Positions 26,701 through 33,749 of a stretch of 34,181 nt of DNA are shown here, one piece after another. This DNA is from SZUA-430 sp964561925 (GTDB lineage: Bacteria; Pseudomonadota; Alphaproteobacteria; Micropepsales; Micropepsaceae), in the NCBI GenBank assembly GCA_964561925.1, contig CAZLRW010000035.1, forward strand, positions 1-34,181. The letters run 5' to 3'. Under the pieces are notes generated by a model. The model was not told where the DNA came from, searched no databases, and worked only from the letters and a program-made list of their open reading frames with translations. The first letter of the stretch is position 1, and the number at the start of each line of letters is the position of its first letter. The position numbers were made by a program, and so were the translations under genes.

Positions 26701-26750
26701 ACCGTCCGCGTACAGACAAAAATGCGTGACACCGCCGCGCGACCGTCCGC
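26701..26750. promoter_or_regulatory. direct repeat ACCGTCCGC between the response regulator and EF-hand genes
   Basis: ACCGTCCGC occurs at 26701-26709 and 26742-26750, 41 bases apart, or about four helical turns. OmpR-type regulators bind direct repeats, usually about 11 bases apart, so this pair is only a weak candidate for the cognate operator. The second copy is 27 bases before the EF-hand ATG. Confidence 0.25.
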
Positions 26751-26777
26751 CTCTCGAACAGGAGAGGGAGACAAGTA

Positions 26778-27236
26778 ATGCGAGTGCGAGTGTTGCTGGC
26801 CGCGAGTGCGGCGGTGGTGTTGACTGCATCGGCCGGTGCCGGCGAGACGCGCATCGAGCGCAGCCAGACCTGCGTCTGCACGTCGGGGCAGGGGCCGCAC
26901 GCGATGCCGCCGATCCCGCCTGCACCACCCGTCCCGCCCGTCCCCCCGATCCCGCCCGTACCCGGCGCCGGTTGGCAGGGCATGGACGGTCAGAACGTGA
27001 CGGTCTTCGGCGACGGCGGTCACGGCGAGCAGGTCATCGTCATCCGGCGCCACGACCGCATGCACGACAGCGCAGATGCGAACAAGGACGGCAAGGTCAC
27101 CCGCCGCGAGTTCCTCGATCGCGCCGAGCGACACTTCAAGGAGCGCGACAAGAACGGCGACGGCAAACTCGACGAAAGCGAATTGGCGCCGATGCCGCAC
27201 CGCATCGTGCTGCCGCCGTCCGCGCAGCAGGAATGA
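26778..27236 (+). CDS. secreted EF-hand calcium-binding protein with proline-rich segment
   Basis: A 152-residue precursor with a signal peptide (MRVRVLLAASAAVVLTASAGAG, cleavage near residue 22). The mature protein has CVC (32-34), a proline-rich run MPPIPPAPPVPPVPPIPPVP (43-62), a short strand region with QVIVIRRHD, then two canonical EF-hand loops: D100-A-N-K-D-G-K-V-T-R-R-E111 and D124-K-N-G-D-G-K-L-D-E-S-E135. Each has Asp at 1, Asn at 3, Asp at 5 and Glu at 12, so both should bind Ca2+. GGAGAGGGAG precedes the ATG. Divergence from the two-component genes and the shared proline-rich motif suggest it is a target or accessory of that system. Its stop is 12 bases from that of the next, convergent gene. 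Confidence 0.9.
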   Translation: MRVRVLLAASAAVVLTASAGAGETRIERSQTCVCTSGQGPHAMPPIPPAPPVPPVPPIPPVPGAGWQGMDGQNVTVFGDGGHGEQVIVIRRHDRMHDSADANKDGKVTRREFLDRAERHFKERDKNGDGKLDESELAPMPHRIVLPPSAQQE

Positions 27237-27248
27237 CGATCGCGAGGG

Positions 27249-28934
27249 CTAACGCGCCGACGGCTGCATCGCGGAACCGGGCTGGCCCGGCACCGGCGGG
27301 ACGAGGCCGCGCCGGCTGATCAGGCCGACGAGGTACTTGCGCACGTCGATGTCGGGGGCTTCGGCGACGCCGCGGCCGGGCCCCGGCCCTTCGCGCAACT
27401 CGTTCAGCGCGAAGTCCATGCGCGCGTCGTAGGTGCGGTCGATCTGGTTGCGCAGGAATTGCTGCGCCGCATACCATTCGGCTTTGATCGGATCGTCGCG
27501 GCAAGTCATCACTTCGGCCTGCTGCGTCGCCCCCCAGCGCCGCTCGATGCAGTGATAGGGATCGAACGAGAGCAGGAACATGCGCCGGCGCACCTCTTCG
27601 TAGCCGAGTTGCACCTCCGTCCCGTTCGACCGCACGTAGCTGACGGTACAGGCGCTCGCCTCCGTGTCGTAGGTCGTGAGCAGATCGAGCAGAAGGTCGG
27701 CGCCTTGGTAATGAACGCGCTTGTCGCCGGCGGCGTGCCATTCGACGAAGCGCTGCACCTGATCGCGCAGTTCCTTGAACGAGGCCTTGAGCCGTGCATC
27801 GCGCGAAGGCGTCGAGAATTCCTCCCATTCGCCCTCGGTGCCGTAGATGTTGGGCGGCAGCCGCGGCGGCTGGGGCTTCAGATTGATGCGGTTTTGCACC
27901 GCAAGATCCACCGCTTCCTTGCGATAGTGCACGTCCTCGCAGTTCGCGCGCATCATGTTGCGCAATTCGGCCAACGGTTCGTAGGCCAACGACCCGCCGC
28001 CCATCATCGCGCGCACGTAGTCGTAATAGTCGACCTGCTGACCCTCGAGCATGAAGGCGCCGCTCATCCACTCGCGATCGGCCGGCCGCGCCACGTTGCC
28101 GAAGAATTGCTCCAGCGAATAATCGCCAAGCTCCGCGTTCTTTGCGAAGGTGAGTTGCCCGCCGACGAGCACGCCTTCCGCCGTGCGCGTGGCACCTGTC
28201 AATTTCAGCGGCCGCCAATTCTTGAAGCCCGCGCCCATACCGGGCGAGGAGCGCACGAACTTGCGCCCATAGGTTCCGCGCGTCAGCGAATTGTCCGGAT
28301 GCGCGTCGATGAAAAGAATCCGCCCGTCGTCCTCGACCTCATAGACGACCGCCACATGACCGTTCGGGTCGTAGAGCACCGAGCCCGGCCTGATCGCCTT
28401 CCGGTCGATGCGCACGGGGTAAAGGTCGGTCCCCTCCATGTCGGGATGCAGCCGGTACATCGCCGAAGAAATCGTGTTGCGCAGGTCGGTGAGCAGAGCC
28501 GGCGCCGACGTCGTGCCCGTCAAAATGTTGCGGCGGCTCGCGATGTCGTTGCCGCGCACCGTGTAGCGGATGTCGCTCGTGCCGCCTTTCGGCGACACCG
28601 CGTCGATGTATGAAAACGGCAGTCCCCGCTTCCACGCGTAGTAGGCGCGCAGGAAGTAGGGCAGGTCGGCGCAGTCCGCGTACCACATGATGCCCGGCGG
28701 ATCGGACTTCGCGAATGGATTGGCGGGGCTCTTGAGGCACTTGTCGACGGTGCGGCAGTTCGCATTGCCGATGGCTTTGACGAACTCGCCGTAGCCGCGC
28801 TCGTCGGCGTCGCTCCAGGACTCGCGCATGACGCGGAACTGGGTCGACCCGCCTTCCTGCGCGGCGACGGGGTCCGTCAGAGGCAGACAAGCCCATAGAC
28901 CGCCCGCAAGCAGTCCCAACACGGTGCGGCGCAC
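27249..28934 (-). CDS. secreted protein with possible Cys/His/Asp hydrolase triad, function unknown
   Basis: A 561-residue precursor with a signal peptide (MRRTVLGLLAGGLWACLPLTDPVAA, cleavage near residue 25). An N-terminal domain has the arrangement of a papain-like or NlpC/P60-like cysteine hydrolase: Cys88 at the head of a helix (WYADCADLPYFLRAYYAW), His193 at a strand start (GSVLYDPNGHVAVVYEV) and Asp210/His212 in LFIDAHPDNS. The 300-residue remainder is rich in charged helices (e.g. FKELRDQVQRFVEWHAAGDKR) and unrecognised. The start is GTG at 28934, with GGGGGAT 6 bases upstream. Activity is an inference from residue spacing; it could equally be a non-catalytic envelope protein. It is convergent with the EF-hand gene. 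Confidence 0.7.
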   Translation of the reverse strand: MRRTVLGLLAGGLWACLPLTDPVAAQEGGSTQFRVMRESWSDADERGYGEFVKAIGNANCRTVDKCLKSPANPFAKSDPPGIMWYADCADLPYFLRAYYAWKRGLPFSYIDAVSPKGGTSDIRYTVRGNDIASRRNILTGTTSAPALLTDLRNTISSAMYRLHPDMEGTDLYPVRIDRKAIRPGSVLYDPNGHVAVVYEVEDDGRILFIDAHPDNSLTRGTYGRKFVRSSPGMGAGFKNWRPLKLTGATRTAEGVLVGGQLTFAKNAELGDYSLEQFFGNVARPADREWMSGAFMLEGQQVDYYDYVRAMMGGGSLAYEPLAELRNMMRANCEDVHYRKEAVDLAVQNRINLKPQPPRLPPNIYGTEGEWEEFSTPSRDARLKASFKELRDQVQRFVEWHAAGDKRVHYQGADLLLDLLTTYDTEASACTVSYVRSNGTEVQLGYEEVRRRMFLLSFDPYHCIERRWGATQQAEVMTCRDDPIKAEWYAAQQFLRNQIDRTYDARMDFALNELREGPGPGRGVAEAPDIDVRKYLVGLISRRGLVPPVPGQPGSAMQPSAR

Positions 28935-28970
28935 GCCGATCCCCCAAAAGCGCGACCCGAAGTTACCAGA

Positions 28971-28998
28971 AAGCTAACCTGCCGACCGACCCCGTCAA
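28971..28998 (-). promoter_or_regulatory. candidate sigma-70 promoter of the secreted triad protein
   Basis: On the minus strand TTGACG (28993-28998) and TAGCTT (28971-28976) are 16 bases apart, ending about 37 bases before the GTG start. The assignment is by consensus only. Confidence 0.4.
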
Positions 28999-29101
28999 CC
29001 GGCGGGTGAATTGCGGCATCGAGTTCGCCGGCGCCGGTGGCGGCCGGGCCACGTTTTCGTGAGAGCAACCAATTCCGTGTAGGATTAACCCCTTGCATCG
29101 C

Positions 29102-29131
29102 TTGACTACTATGAGCTTCGCAATATATGCG
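29102..29131 (+). promoter_or_regulatory. promoter of the padR-HAAS pair with overlapping palindrome
   Basis: TTGACT (29102-29107) and TATATG (29124-29129) are 16 bases apart, about 70 bases before the padR GTG. The -10 lies inside the imperfect palindrome CGCAATATATGCG (29119-29131), placed as an autoregulatory operator for the PadR protein would be. Confidence 0.5.
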
Positions 29132-29200
29132 TCTGAATGATACCGATTACGCAGAGTCACCGAGGAAGGACGCACCACGGCGGCCAAGCGGGAGGTCGAA

Positions 29201-29572
29201 GTGACGTCTGCCGAGGCACACCTGAAAAAGTTCCGGAAGGAACTGCATAGCGGCATTGCCGCCATGGTGCTGCTCGCGCTCCTGGAGAGAACGGGGGAGG
29301 AGATGTACGGCTACCAGATCGCCAAGGAGATCGGCGCCAAAGCCGGCGGCGCATCGTTCTTGAAGCAAGGCGCGATCTATCCCGTGCTCCGCTCGCTGCA
29401 CGCTGCGGGCCTTTTGTCGAGCCGCGTCGAAGTCTCGATGTCGGGTCCGCCGCGTCGCTACTACTCGATCTCCGATACCGGCCGCGAGGCGTTGGATGCC
29501 TGGCGCGGCGTGTGGTCCGATCTGCGCGAGTTCGTCGACACGCTCGTAGGCCCGGGAGCCGCCAATGGCTGA
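29201..29572 (+). CDS. PadR-family transcriptional regulator
   Basis: A 123-residue winged-helix repressor of the small PadR (PadR-s2-like) type. Visible blocks are the N-terminal helix MVLLALLE, EEMYGYQIAKEIGAKAGG, the recognition region LKQGAIYPVLRSLHAAGLLSS and the wing PRRYYSISDTGREALDAW. A short C-terminal helix follows. The start is GTG at 29201, with GGAGG 5 bases upstream. The stop overlaps the next gene's start by 8 bases. PadR regulators of this type commonly sit with HAAS-domain membrane proteins and repress their own operon; the ligand is unknown. Confidence 0.93.
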   Translation: MTSAEAHLKKFRKELHSGIAAMVLLALLERTGEEMYGYQIAKEIGAKAGGASFLKQGAIYPVLRSLHAAGLLSSRVEVSMSGPPRRYYSISDTGREALDAWRGVWSDLREFVDTLVGPGAANG

Positions 29573-30488
29573 AGCAGCGAACGGCGCGCAAGGGCCTGCC
29601 ACGATCAAAGCCTATCTCGAAGCACTGAAGGTTTGCCTGAAGGGCCAGCCGCCCGCGCTCATCCAAGACGCGCTGGCCGACGCCGACGAGTATCTGCGCA
29701 ACGAGCGCGATCAGTCGCCGGACGAAACCGAACAACAAGTGCTCGCCCGCGTCGTCGAAACCTATGGAACGCCACAGGAAGTGGCTGAGGAGTACATCGC
29801 CATGGAACAAGCGATCAAAAGCCCATTCCCCGCCCGCAGCGACGAGGACGATGCCGATGAGCGAAAGGGGCCTGGCCTGTTCGGCGTTCTCGTCGATCCG
29901 CAAGCCTACGGCGCGCTTATCTATATGCTGTTGTCGCTTGCGACCGGCGTGTTCTACTTCTCGTGGGCCATCGCGGGCACGACGATCTCGCTCGTGTCAT
30001 CGATCTTCATCTTCGGTATCCCGCTTGCGCTTCTCTTCATCGGTTCGGTGTGGGTGATCAGCTGGGTCGAGGGGCGCGTCGTCGAAGCGCTGCTCGGCGT
30101 GCGCATGCCCCGGCGTCTGCCGTCGCAGGAAACCGGCGGCTCGATCTGGACGCGCGCCAAGCGCGTCCTCGCCGACGGACGCACGTGGGGCTCGCTGCTC
30201 TACATGGTTCTGCAATTGCCGCTCGGTGTTATCTATTTCACCCTGGCCGTGGTCCTCGGCGCCACGTCGGGCTCTCTCATCGCGGGCGGCTTCTATGAGC
30301 TGACGACCGGCAAGAACGTCGTCCAGCTTGAGCCCTATCCGGAATGGGACGCACTTCTGAACACGCCTCCGGGCCTCGTCGGCGTGATCATCGTGGGTCT
30401 GATCGGCGTGCTGTTCACGCTGCATCTTGCGCGCGTGATCGGCTTTATCCACGGCAAAATCGCCGAGGCGCTGCTCGTTCGGGCCTGA
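29565..30488 (+). CDS. HAAS/sensor-domain integral membrane protein
   Basis: A 307-residue protein paired with PadR. Residues 10-85 form the helical HAAS domain (TIKAYLEALKVCLKG...DALADADEYL...VVETYGTPQEVAEEYI), which is found beside PadR regulators. Residues 104-302 form a membrane domain like the bacterial putative sensor family, with about four helices (114-138, 142-168, 208-232, 270-290) and the loop VEGRVVEALLGVRMPRR. It probably acts in the inner membrane as the regulator's partner or target; the signal is unknown. It is followed by a terminator. Confidence 0.85.
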   Translation: MAEAANGAQGPATIKAYLEALKVCLKGQPPALIQDALADADEYLRNERDQSPDETEQQVLARVVETYGTPQEVAEEYIAMEQAIKSPFPARSDEDDADERKGPGLFGVLVDPQAYGALIYMLLSLATGVFYFSWAIAGTTISLVSSIFIFGIPLALLFIGSVWVISWVEGRVVEALLGVRMPRRLPSQETGGSIWTRAKRVLADGRTWGSLLYMVLQLPLGVIYFTLAVVLGATSGSLIAGGFYELTTGKNVVQLEPYPEWDALLNTPPGLVGVIIVGLIGVLFTLHLARVIGFIHGKIAEALLVRA

Positions 30489-30512
30489 CGGCCGCAGGCC
30501 GGCGCAGGATCC

Positions 30513-30543
30513 AAGGGGTCGCCCACGCGGCCCCTTTTTCTTT
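30513..30543 (+). terminator. rho-independent terminator after the HAAS/sensor gene
   Basis: AAGGGGTCGC (30513-30522) pairs with GCGGCCCCTT (30527-30536), with one T-G pair and a CCAC loop, and is followed by TTTCTTT. It lies 24 bases after the stop and 29 bases before the ppk2 start, so it separates the two units. Confidence 0.8.
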
Positions 30544-30571
30544 GCCGCGAAATCCGCTCAAACTGTCCCTC

Positions 30572-31369
30572 ATGAGCAAAGGCAAAGACGGCGACGGCAA
30601 GCCGAACAAACTGTCCGACAAGGAATACGAACAGCAGCTCTACGAGCTGCACGTGCAGCTCGTGCGCCTGCAGCGCGACCTGATCGCGAGGGGCACCAGG
30701 CTCGCGATCGTGATGGAAGGGCGCGACGGTGCCGGCAAGGACGGCACGATCAAGCGCATCATCCAGCACTTGAGCCCGCGCGACACGCGCGTCGTGGCGC
30801 TGGGCAAACCGACCGATCGCGACCGCACGTCTTGGTACTTCCAGCGCTATGCGCCGCATCTGCCGGCGGGCGGCGAATTCGTGCTGTTCAACCGGTCCTG
30901 GTACAATCGCGCCGGCGTCGAGCGCGTGATGGGCTTTTGCGACGACGACGAGTACAAGAGCTTCCTGCACGAAGCGCCGCAGTTCGAAGCGATGCTCGTG
31001 CGCTCGGGCGTCAGGTTGATCAAGTATTATCTCGACATCTCGAAGGAAGAGCAGAAGGAGCGTCTGGCCGACCGCCGCGCCGACCCGCTGAAGCAGTGGA
31101 AGATCAGCCCGATCGACGCCGCCGCGATCAAAAAGTGGAAGGAATACTCCGAGGCGCGCGACGCGATGTTCATGCACACGAGCCACGAGGCCGCGCCCTG
31201 GCACGTGGTCAAGGCGGACGTGAAGAAGGTCGCCCGCCTCAACGTCATCCGCCACCTGCTCGCTTCCACGGACTACAAGGGCAAGGACGAGAAGCTTCTC
31301 AAAGTCGATCCGGCGGTCGTCTTCCGGTTCAGCGAGAAGGCGCTCACCCAGGATTTGCTCGCGCACTGA
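30572..31369 (+). CDS. ppk2: polyphosphate kinase 2 (PPK2), class I type
   Basis: PPK2 transfers phosphate between polyphosphate and nucleotides, mainly making NTP from NDP in class I. The 265-residue single-domain protein has Walker A EGRDGAGKDGTIK (Lys56), GKPTDRDRTSWYFQRY, Walker B-type FVLFNRSWYNRAGVERVMGF and the lid DRRADPLKQWKIS. Length and motifs fit single-domain class I; a class II or III (AMP/ADP) preference cannot be excluded by eye. No Shine-Dalgarno sequence precedes the ATG, and a terminator lies immediately upstream, so its promoter must be within or overlap about 30 bases or lie in the preceding gene. Confidence 0.94.
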   Translation: MSKGKDGDGKPNKLSDKEYEQQLYELHVQLVRLQRDLIARGTRLAIVMEGRDGAGKDGTIKRIIQHLSPRDTRVVALGKPTDRDRTSWYFQRYAPHLPAGGEFVLFNRSWYNRAGVERVMGFCDDDEYKSFLHEAPQFEAMLVRSGVRLIKYYLDISKEEQKERLADRRADPLKQWKISPIDAAAIKKWKEYSEARDAMFMHTSHEAAPWHVVKADVKKVARLNVIRHLLASTDYKGKDEKLLKVDPAVVFRFSEKALTQDLLAH

Positions 31370-31373
31370 GCGC

Positions 31374-31402
31374 GCGTCGCGGCCCAGCCGCCGCCGCGAC
31401 GC
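31374..31402. other. stem-loop after ppk2
   Basis: GCGTCGCGGC (31374-31383) and GCCGCGACGC (31393-31402) are perfect 10-base complements with a 9-base loop, starting 4 bases after the ppk2 stop. No T-tract follows. It may stabilise the 3' end or act as a rho-assisted terminator. Confidence 0.4.
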
Positions 31403-31442
31403 CCGGGGGTCCAGTCCGAGCGCCGCCGCGGGGCTGGCCACC

Positions 31443-31472
31443 GCGGCCGGTGGGGGGAACCCACCCGGCCGC
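31443..31472. other. strong stem-loop in the ppk2-31634 spacer
   Basis: GCGGCCGGTGGG pairs with CCCACCGGCCGC across a short GGGAA loop, with one bulged C (31443-31472). A small TGCTC-TTTT-GAGCA hairpin follows at 31497-31510. No open frame in this 264-base spacer looks real. Confidence 0.4.
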
Positions 31473-31633
31473 TGAACGGCAGCCTGTCGAAAGGCATGCT
31501 CTTTTGAGCAGACGCCGCCGCCCCGCGCCTTGCGCTGGATCAAACAGCAGGCGGAGTTGACGCGCATTTCCATGACAGGGCGCCGCGGACTTGGCACAAC
31601 GGCGCCTGGAACCTCAAAAAAGGGAGAGCCGCA

Positions 31634-31966
31634 ATGCCGCAGTTCCGCTTGTCGCCCGTGCCGGCGGCTTTCAACTGGCCCCTGTCCGGCGACGTCACGC
31701 AGACGATCAATCCGTGGACCTGGATCGGCTTCAACATCAACCTCGGCAACGCCGGCGAGCCGGAGATCGAACGGCGCGTTCTTGACGAGGTGGGCAGTTA
31801 CGGCCGCCAGCTCGGCCGCATCGGCGATGCCTTGGGCGCTCTCGTCCGCAAGGCGCGCGATCCCGCCTATGTCTTCACGCCCGATGACGAGCGCGCGCTG
31901 AACCGCTTGCAGGTTCAACTCGACGACATCGAAGGTGTGAAGAATCGTTACCGCACGAAAGCCTGA
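31634..31966 (+). CDS. conserved-looking small protein, function unknown
   Basis: A 110-residue soluble protein. The first half (MPQFRLSPVPAAFNWPLSGD, then VTQTINPWTWIGFNINLGN) is rich in Pro, Trp and Asn and looks like a defined motif rather than low complexity. The second half is helical: EPEIERRVLDEVGSYGRQLG and VFTPDDERALNRLQVQLDDIEGVKNR. There is no signal peptide or membrane helix. AAGGGAGAG lies a few bases before the ATG. I do not recognise a named family. Proximity to ppk2 and a YhhN gene (start 5 bases downstream) suggests co-transcription with the latter. Confidence 0.75.
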   Translation: MPQFRLSPVPAAFNWPLSGDVTQTINPWTWIGFNINLGNAGEPEIERRVLDEVGSYGRQLGRIGDALGALVRKARDPAYVFTPDDERALNRLQVQLDDIEGVKNRYRTKA

Positions 31967-31971
31967 CCCGT

Positions 31972-32667
31972 ATGGTCGAGCAACTCTTTGGCCGGGGCGA
32001 TGGCCTCGACCTGCTGCGGATCGCGATTGCCGGCGGCGCGCTGCTGTTGGCGCTCGGCTACTTGGCGTTCCTGAATGCTCCGGTCTCGTCGGCGCGCACC
32101 GTGTTCAAGACGCTGCCCGTCGCGCTCTTGGTGCTTTGGCCTATCACATATCTGGGTGTCGTCGGCGCCTACACCGGCGCGATCCTGCTTCTAGCTCTGG
32201 CGCTTGCGCTCTCGGCGCTCGGCGATTTCTATCTCGCGCTCAAGGACAAGTACTTCGTGCCCGGCCTTGCGAGCTTCCTTGCCGCCCACGTCGCCTATCT
32301 CGCGGCGTTCCTGCCGCGCGCGCAGATGCCCGAGGGCGTTGCGCTCGTGGCGATCCTCGCGTGCGTTGCCGCCGCGGGGACGTTTGTTGCGACGCTGGCG
32401 CCGCGGCTCGGCCGTCTGCGCGTGGCCGTGTTCGCTTATTTCGCCGTGATCATGGCGATGGTCGCGGCGGCACTCTCGATTCGTGAGGCATCCTGGATGC
32501 TGGGCACCGGCGCCGTGATCTTCGCGCTCTCCGATTCGCTCATCGCCGTGCGCAAGTTCAAGACGCCGTTCGCCGGGATCAACGAAGCGATCTGGCTGAC
32601 CTATATCGCGGCCCAGCTCATGATCGCGGCAAGCTTGCTCGTTGTCCTTATCCCTGCTCAAGTCTGA
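31972..32667 (+). CDS. YhhN/TMEM86-family lysoplasmalogenase-like membrane protein
   Basis: A 231-residue protein with about eight transmembrane helices. The family, of which animal TMEM86B is the studied member, hydrolyses vinyl-ether lysophospholipids. Conserved polar residues within helices are visible: ALSALGDFYLALKDKYFVPGLASFLAAHVAYL (split between two helices) and VIFALSDSLIAVRKF, the G-D and S-D pairs that define YhhN proteins. Activity in bacteria lacking plasmalogens may be on other lysolipids. The ATG follows the previous stop by 5 bases. Confidence 0.85.
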   Translation: MVEQLFGRGDGLDLLRIAIAGGALLLALGYLAFLNAPVSSARTVFKTLPVALLVLWPITYLGVVGAYTGAILLLALALALSALGDFYLALKDKYFVPGLASFLAAHVAYLAAFLPRAQMPEGVALVAILACVAAAGTFVATLAPRLGRLRVAVFAYFAVIMAMVAAALSIREASWMLGTGAVIFALSDSLIAVRKFKTPFAGINEAIWLTYIAAQLMIAASLLVVLIPAQV

Positions 32668-32687
32668 CCCCAGCCTGGAGCACGCAC

Positions 32688-33425
32688 ATGCAGGAACGCC
32701 AGATCGATATCGCAACGACGGACGGGAAGATGTCGACGTTCGTCGTCCACCCCGAGCGCGGCGGTCCGCATCCCATCATCCTCTTCTACATGGACGCGCC
32801 CGCGATCCGCGAAGAACTGCGCGACATGGCGCGCCGTTTCGCGAGCGTCGGCTACTACGTGATGCTGCCGAACCTCTATTACCGCGCCGGCGTGATGGAG
32901 CTGGGCCCTCTGCCCGCCGACCCGAACGCACCCGAACGCCAGCGCATGATGCAACTGATGGAAAGCCTGACGATTGCAAAAGTCATGGACGACACCGACG
33001 CCCTTCTTGCCTTCGCCGGAAAGGACCCCGCCGCAGGCAAAGGCAAAGTGGGCACCGTCGGCTATTGCATGAGCGGCCAATTCGCGATCAACGCCGCCGC
33101 ACGCCATCCCGACCGCGTGGCCGCCGCCGCGTCGATCTACGGCGTGCGCCTCCTCACCGACAAACCCGACAGCCCGCACGTTGTGGCGGCGAAGGCGAAA
33201 GCCGAACTCTACTTCGCCTGTGCCGAAACCGACCGCTGGATGCCGTTGGAACAGGTCGAACCGCTGAAGAAAGCGCTCGAGGAAGCGAACGCATCCGCCG
33301 AAGTCGAAATCTACCCCGGCACCGAACACGGCTTCGCCTTCCCCGCGCGCCCCGTCTACAAGAAAGCCGCCGCCGAACGCCACTGGGAACGCCTGTTCGC
33401 GCTGTTTGCGAGCAATTTGCGTTAG
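32688..33425 (+). CDS. dienelactone hydrolase family protein
   Basis: A 245-residue cytoplasmic alpha/beta hydrolase. The triad typical of dienelactone hydrolases is present: Cys127 in VGYCMSGQ, Asp182 in CAETDRWMP and His214 in PGTEHGFAFP. The N-terminal ILFYMDAPAIREELRDMARR and YYVMLPNLYYR segments are standard for the family, which opens lactones or esters such as 4-carboxymethylenebut-2-en-4-olide. No chloroaromatic-degradation genes adjoin, so a general hydrolase role is likely. It follows the YhhN gene by 20 bases. Confidence 0.92.
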   Translation: MQERQIDIATTDGKMSTFVVHPERGGPHPIILFYMDAPAIREELRDMARRFASVGYYVMLPNLYYRAGVMELGPLPADPNAPERQRMMQLMESLTIAKVMDDTDALLAFAGKDPAAGKGKVGTVGYCMSGQFAINAAARHPDRVAAAASIYGVRLLTDKPDSPHVVAAKAKAELYFACAETDRWMPLEQVEPLKKALEEANASAEVEIYPGTEHGFAFPARPVYKKAAAERHWERLFALFASNLR

Positions 33426-33446
33426 CTGAGCCATAGGATCGCGCCG

Positions 33447-33749
33447 TTGGATCGTCGGATGGCTATCGAGCAACTACAGGCGTGCGGCTTCCACGTCCAA
33501 GAACGGAACTGGCGGGACGGCGACACGATACTTGTTGCGGCATTTCTCGACGACGAGCACGAAATAAAACTCTTCCGCTATGCGGAGTACCTAATTCCCG
33601 ACAAGGGCGGAGCATGGAGGGTCACCGACCTTGGTTTTAGGAAGAACAGCGGCGACGATCGAACATTCCCGTCTCTTGCGGAGGCTGTCGCAGCGATCAC
33701 CGAGTTGATGCGCGAAATCATCGCTGACGAAGAAACAAAGAACAGGTGA
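33447..33749 (+). CDS. small orphan protein, less GC-rich than its neighbours
   Basis: A 100-residue soluble protein (MDRRMAIEQLQACGFHVQER, and later LVAAFLDDEHEIKLFRYAEY, LGFRKNSGDDRTFPSLAEAV). The start may be TTG at 33447, with AGGA 9 bases upstream, or ATG at 33459. Compact alpha/beta folding with an acidic C-terminal helix is likely; small immunity-type proteins look similar, but no partner toxin is visible. By eye its codons are more A/T-rich than those around it (AAA, ATA, TTG, AGG), hinting at acquisition from elsewhere. No family recognised. Confidence 0.6.
   Translation: MDRRMAIEQLQACGFHVQERNWRDGDTILVAAFLDDEHEIKLFRYAEYLIPDKGGAWRVTDLGFRKNSGDDRTFPSLAEAVAAITELMREIIADEETKNR

Noticed and set aside
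26918..26966. Proline-codon run in the EF-hand gene as a DNA repeat or CRISPR-like array
   Set aside because: The repeats are short, in frame and code for a proline-rich linker. There are no spacers or regular repeat units.
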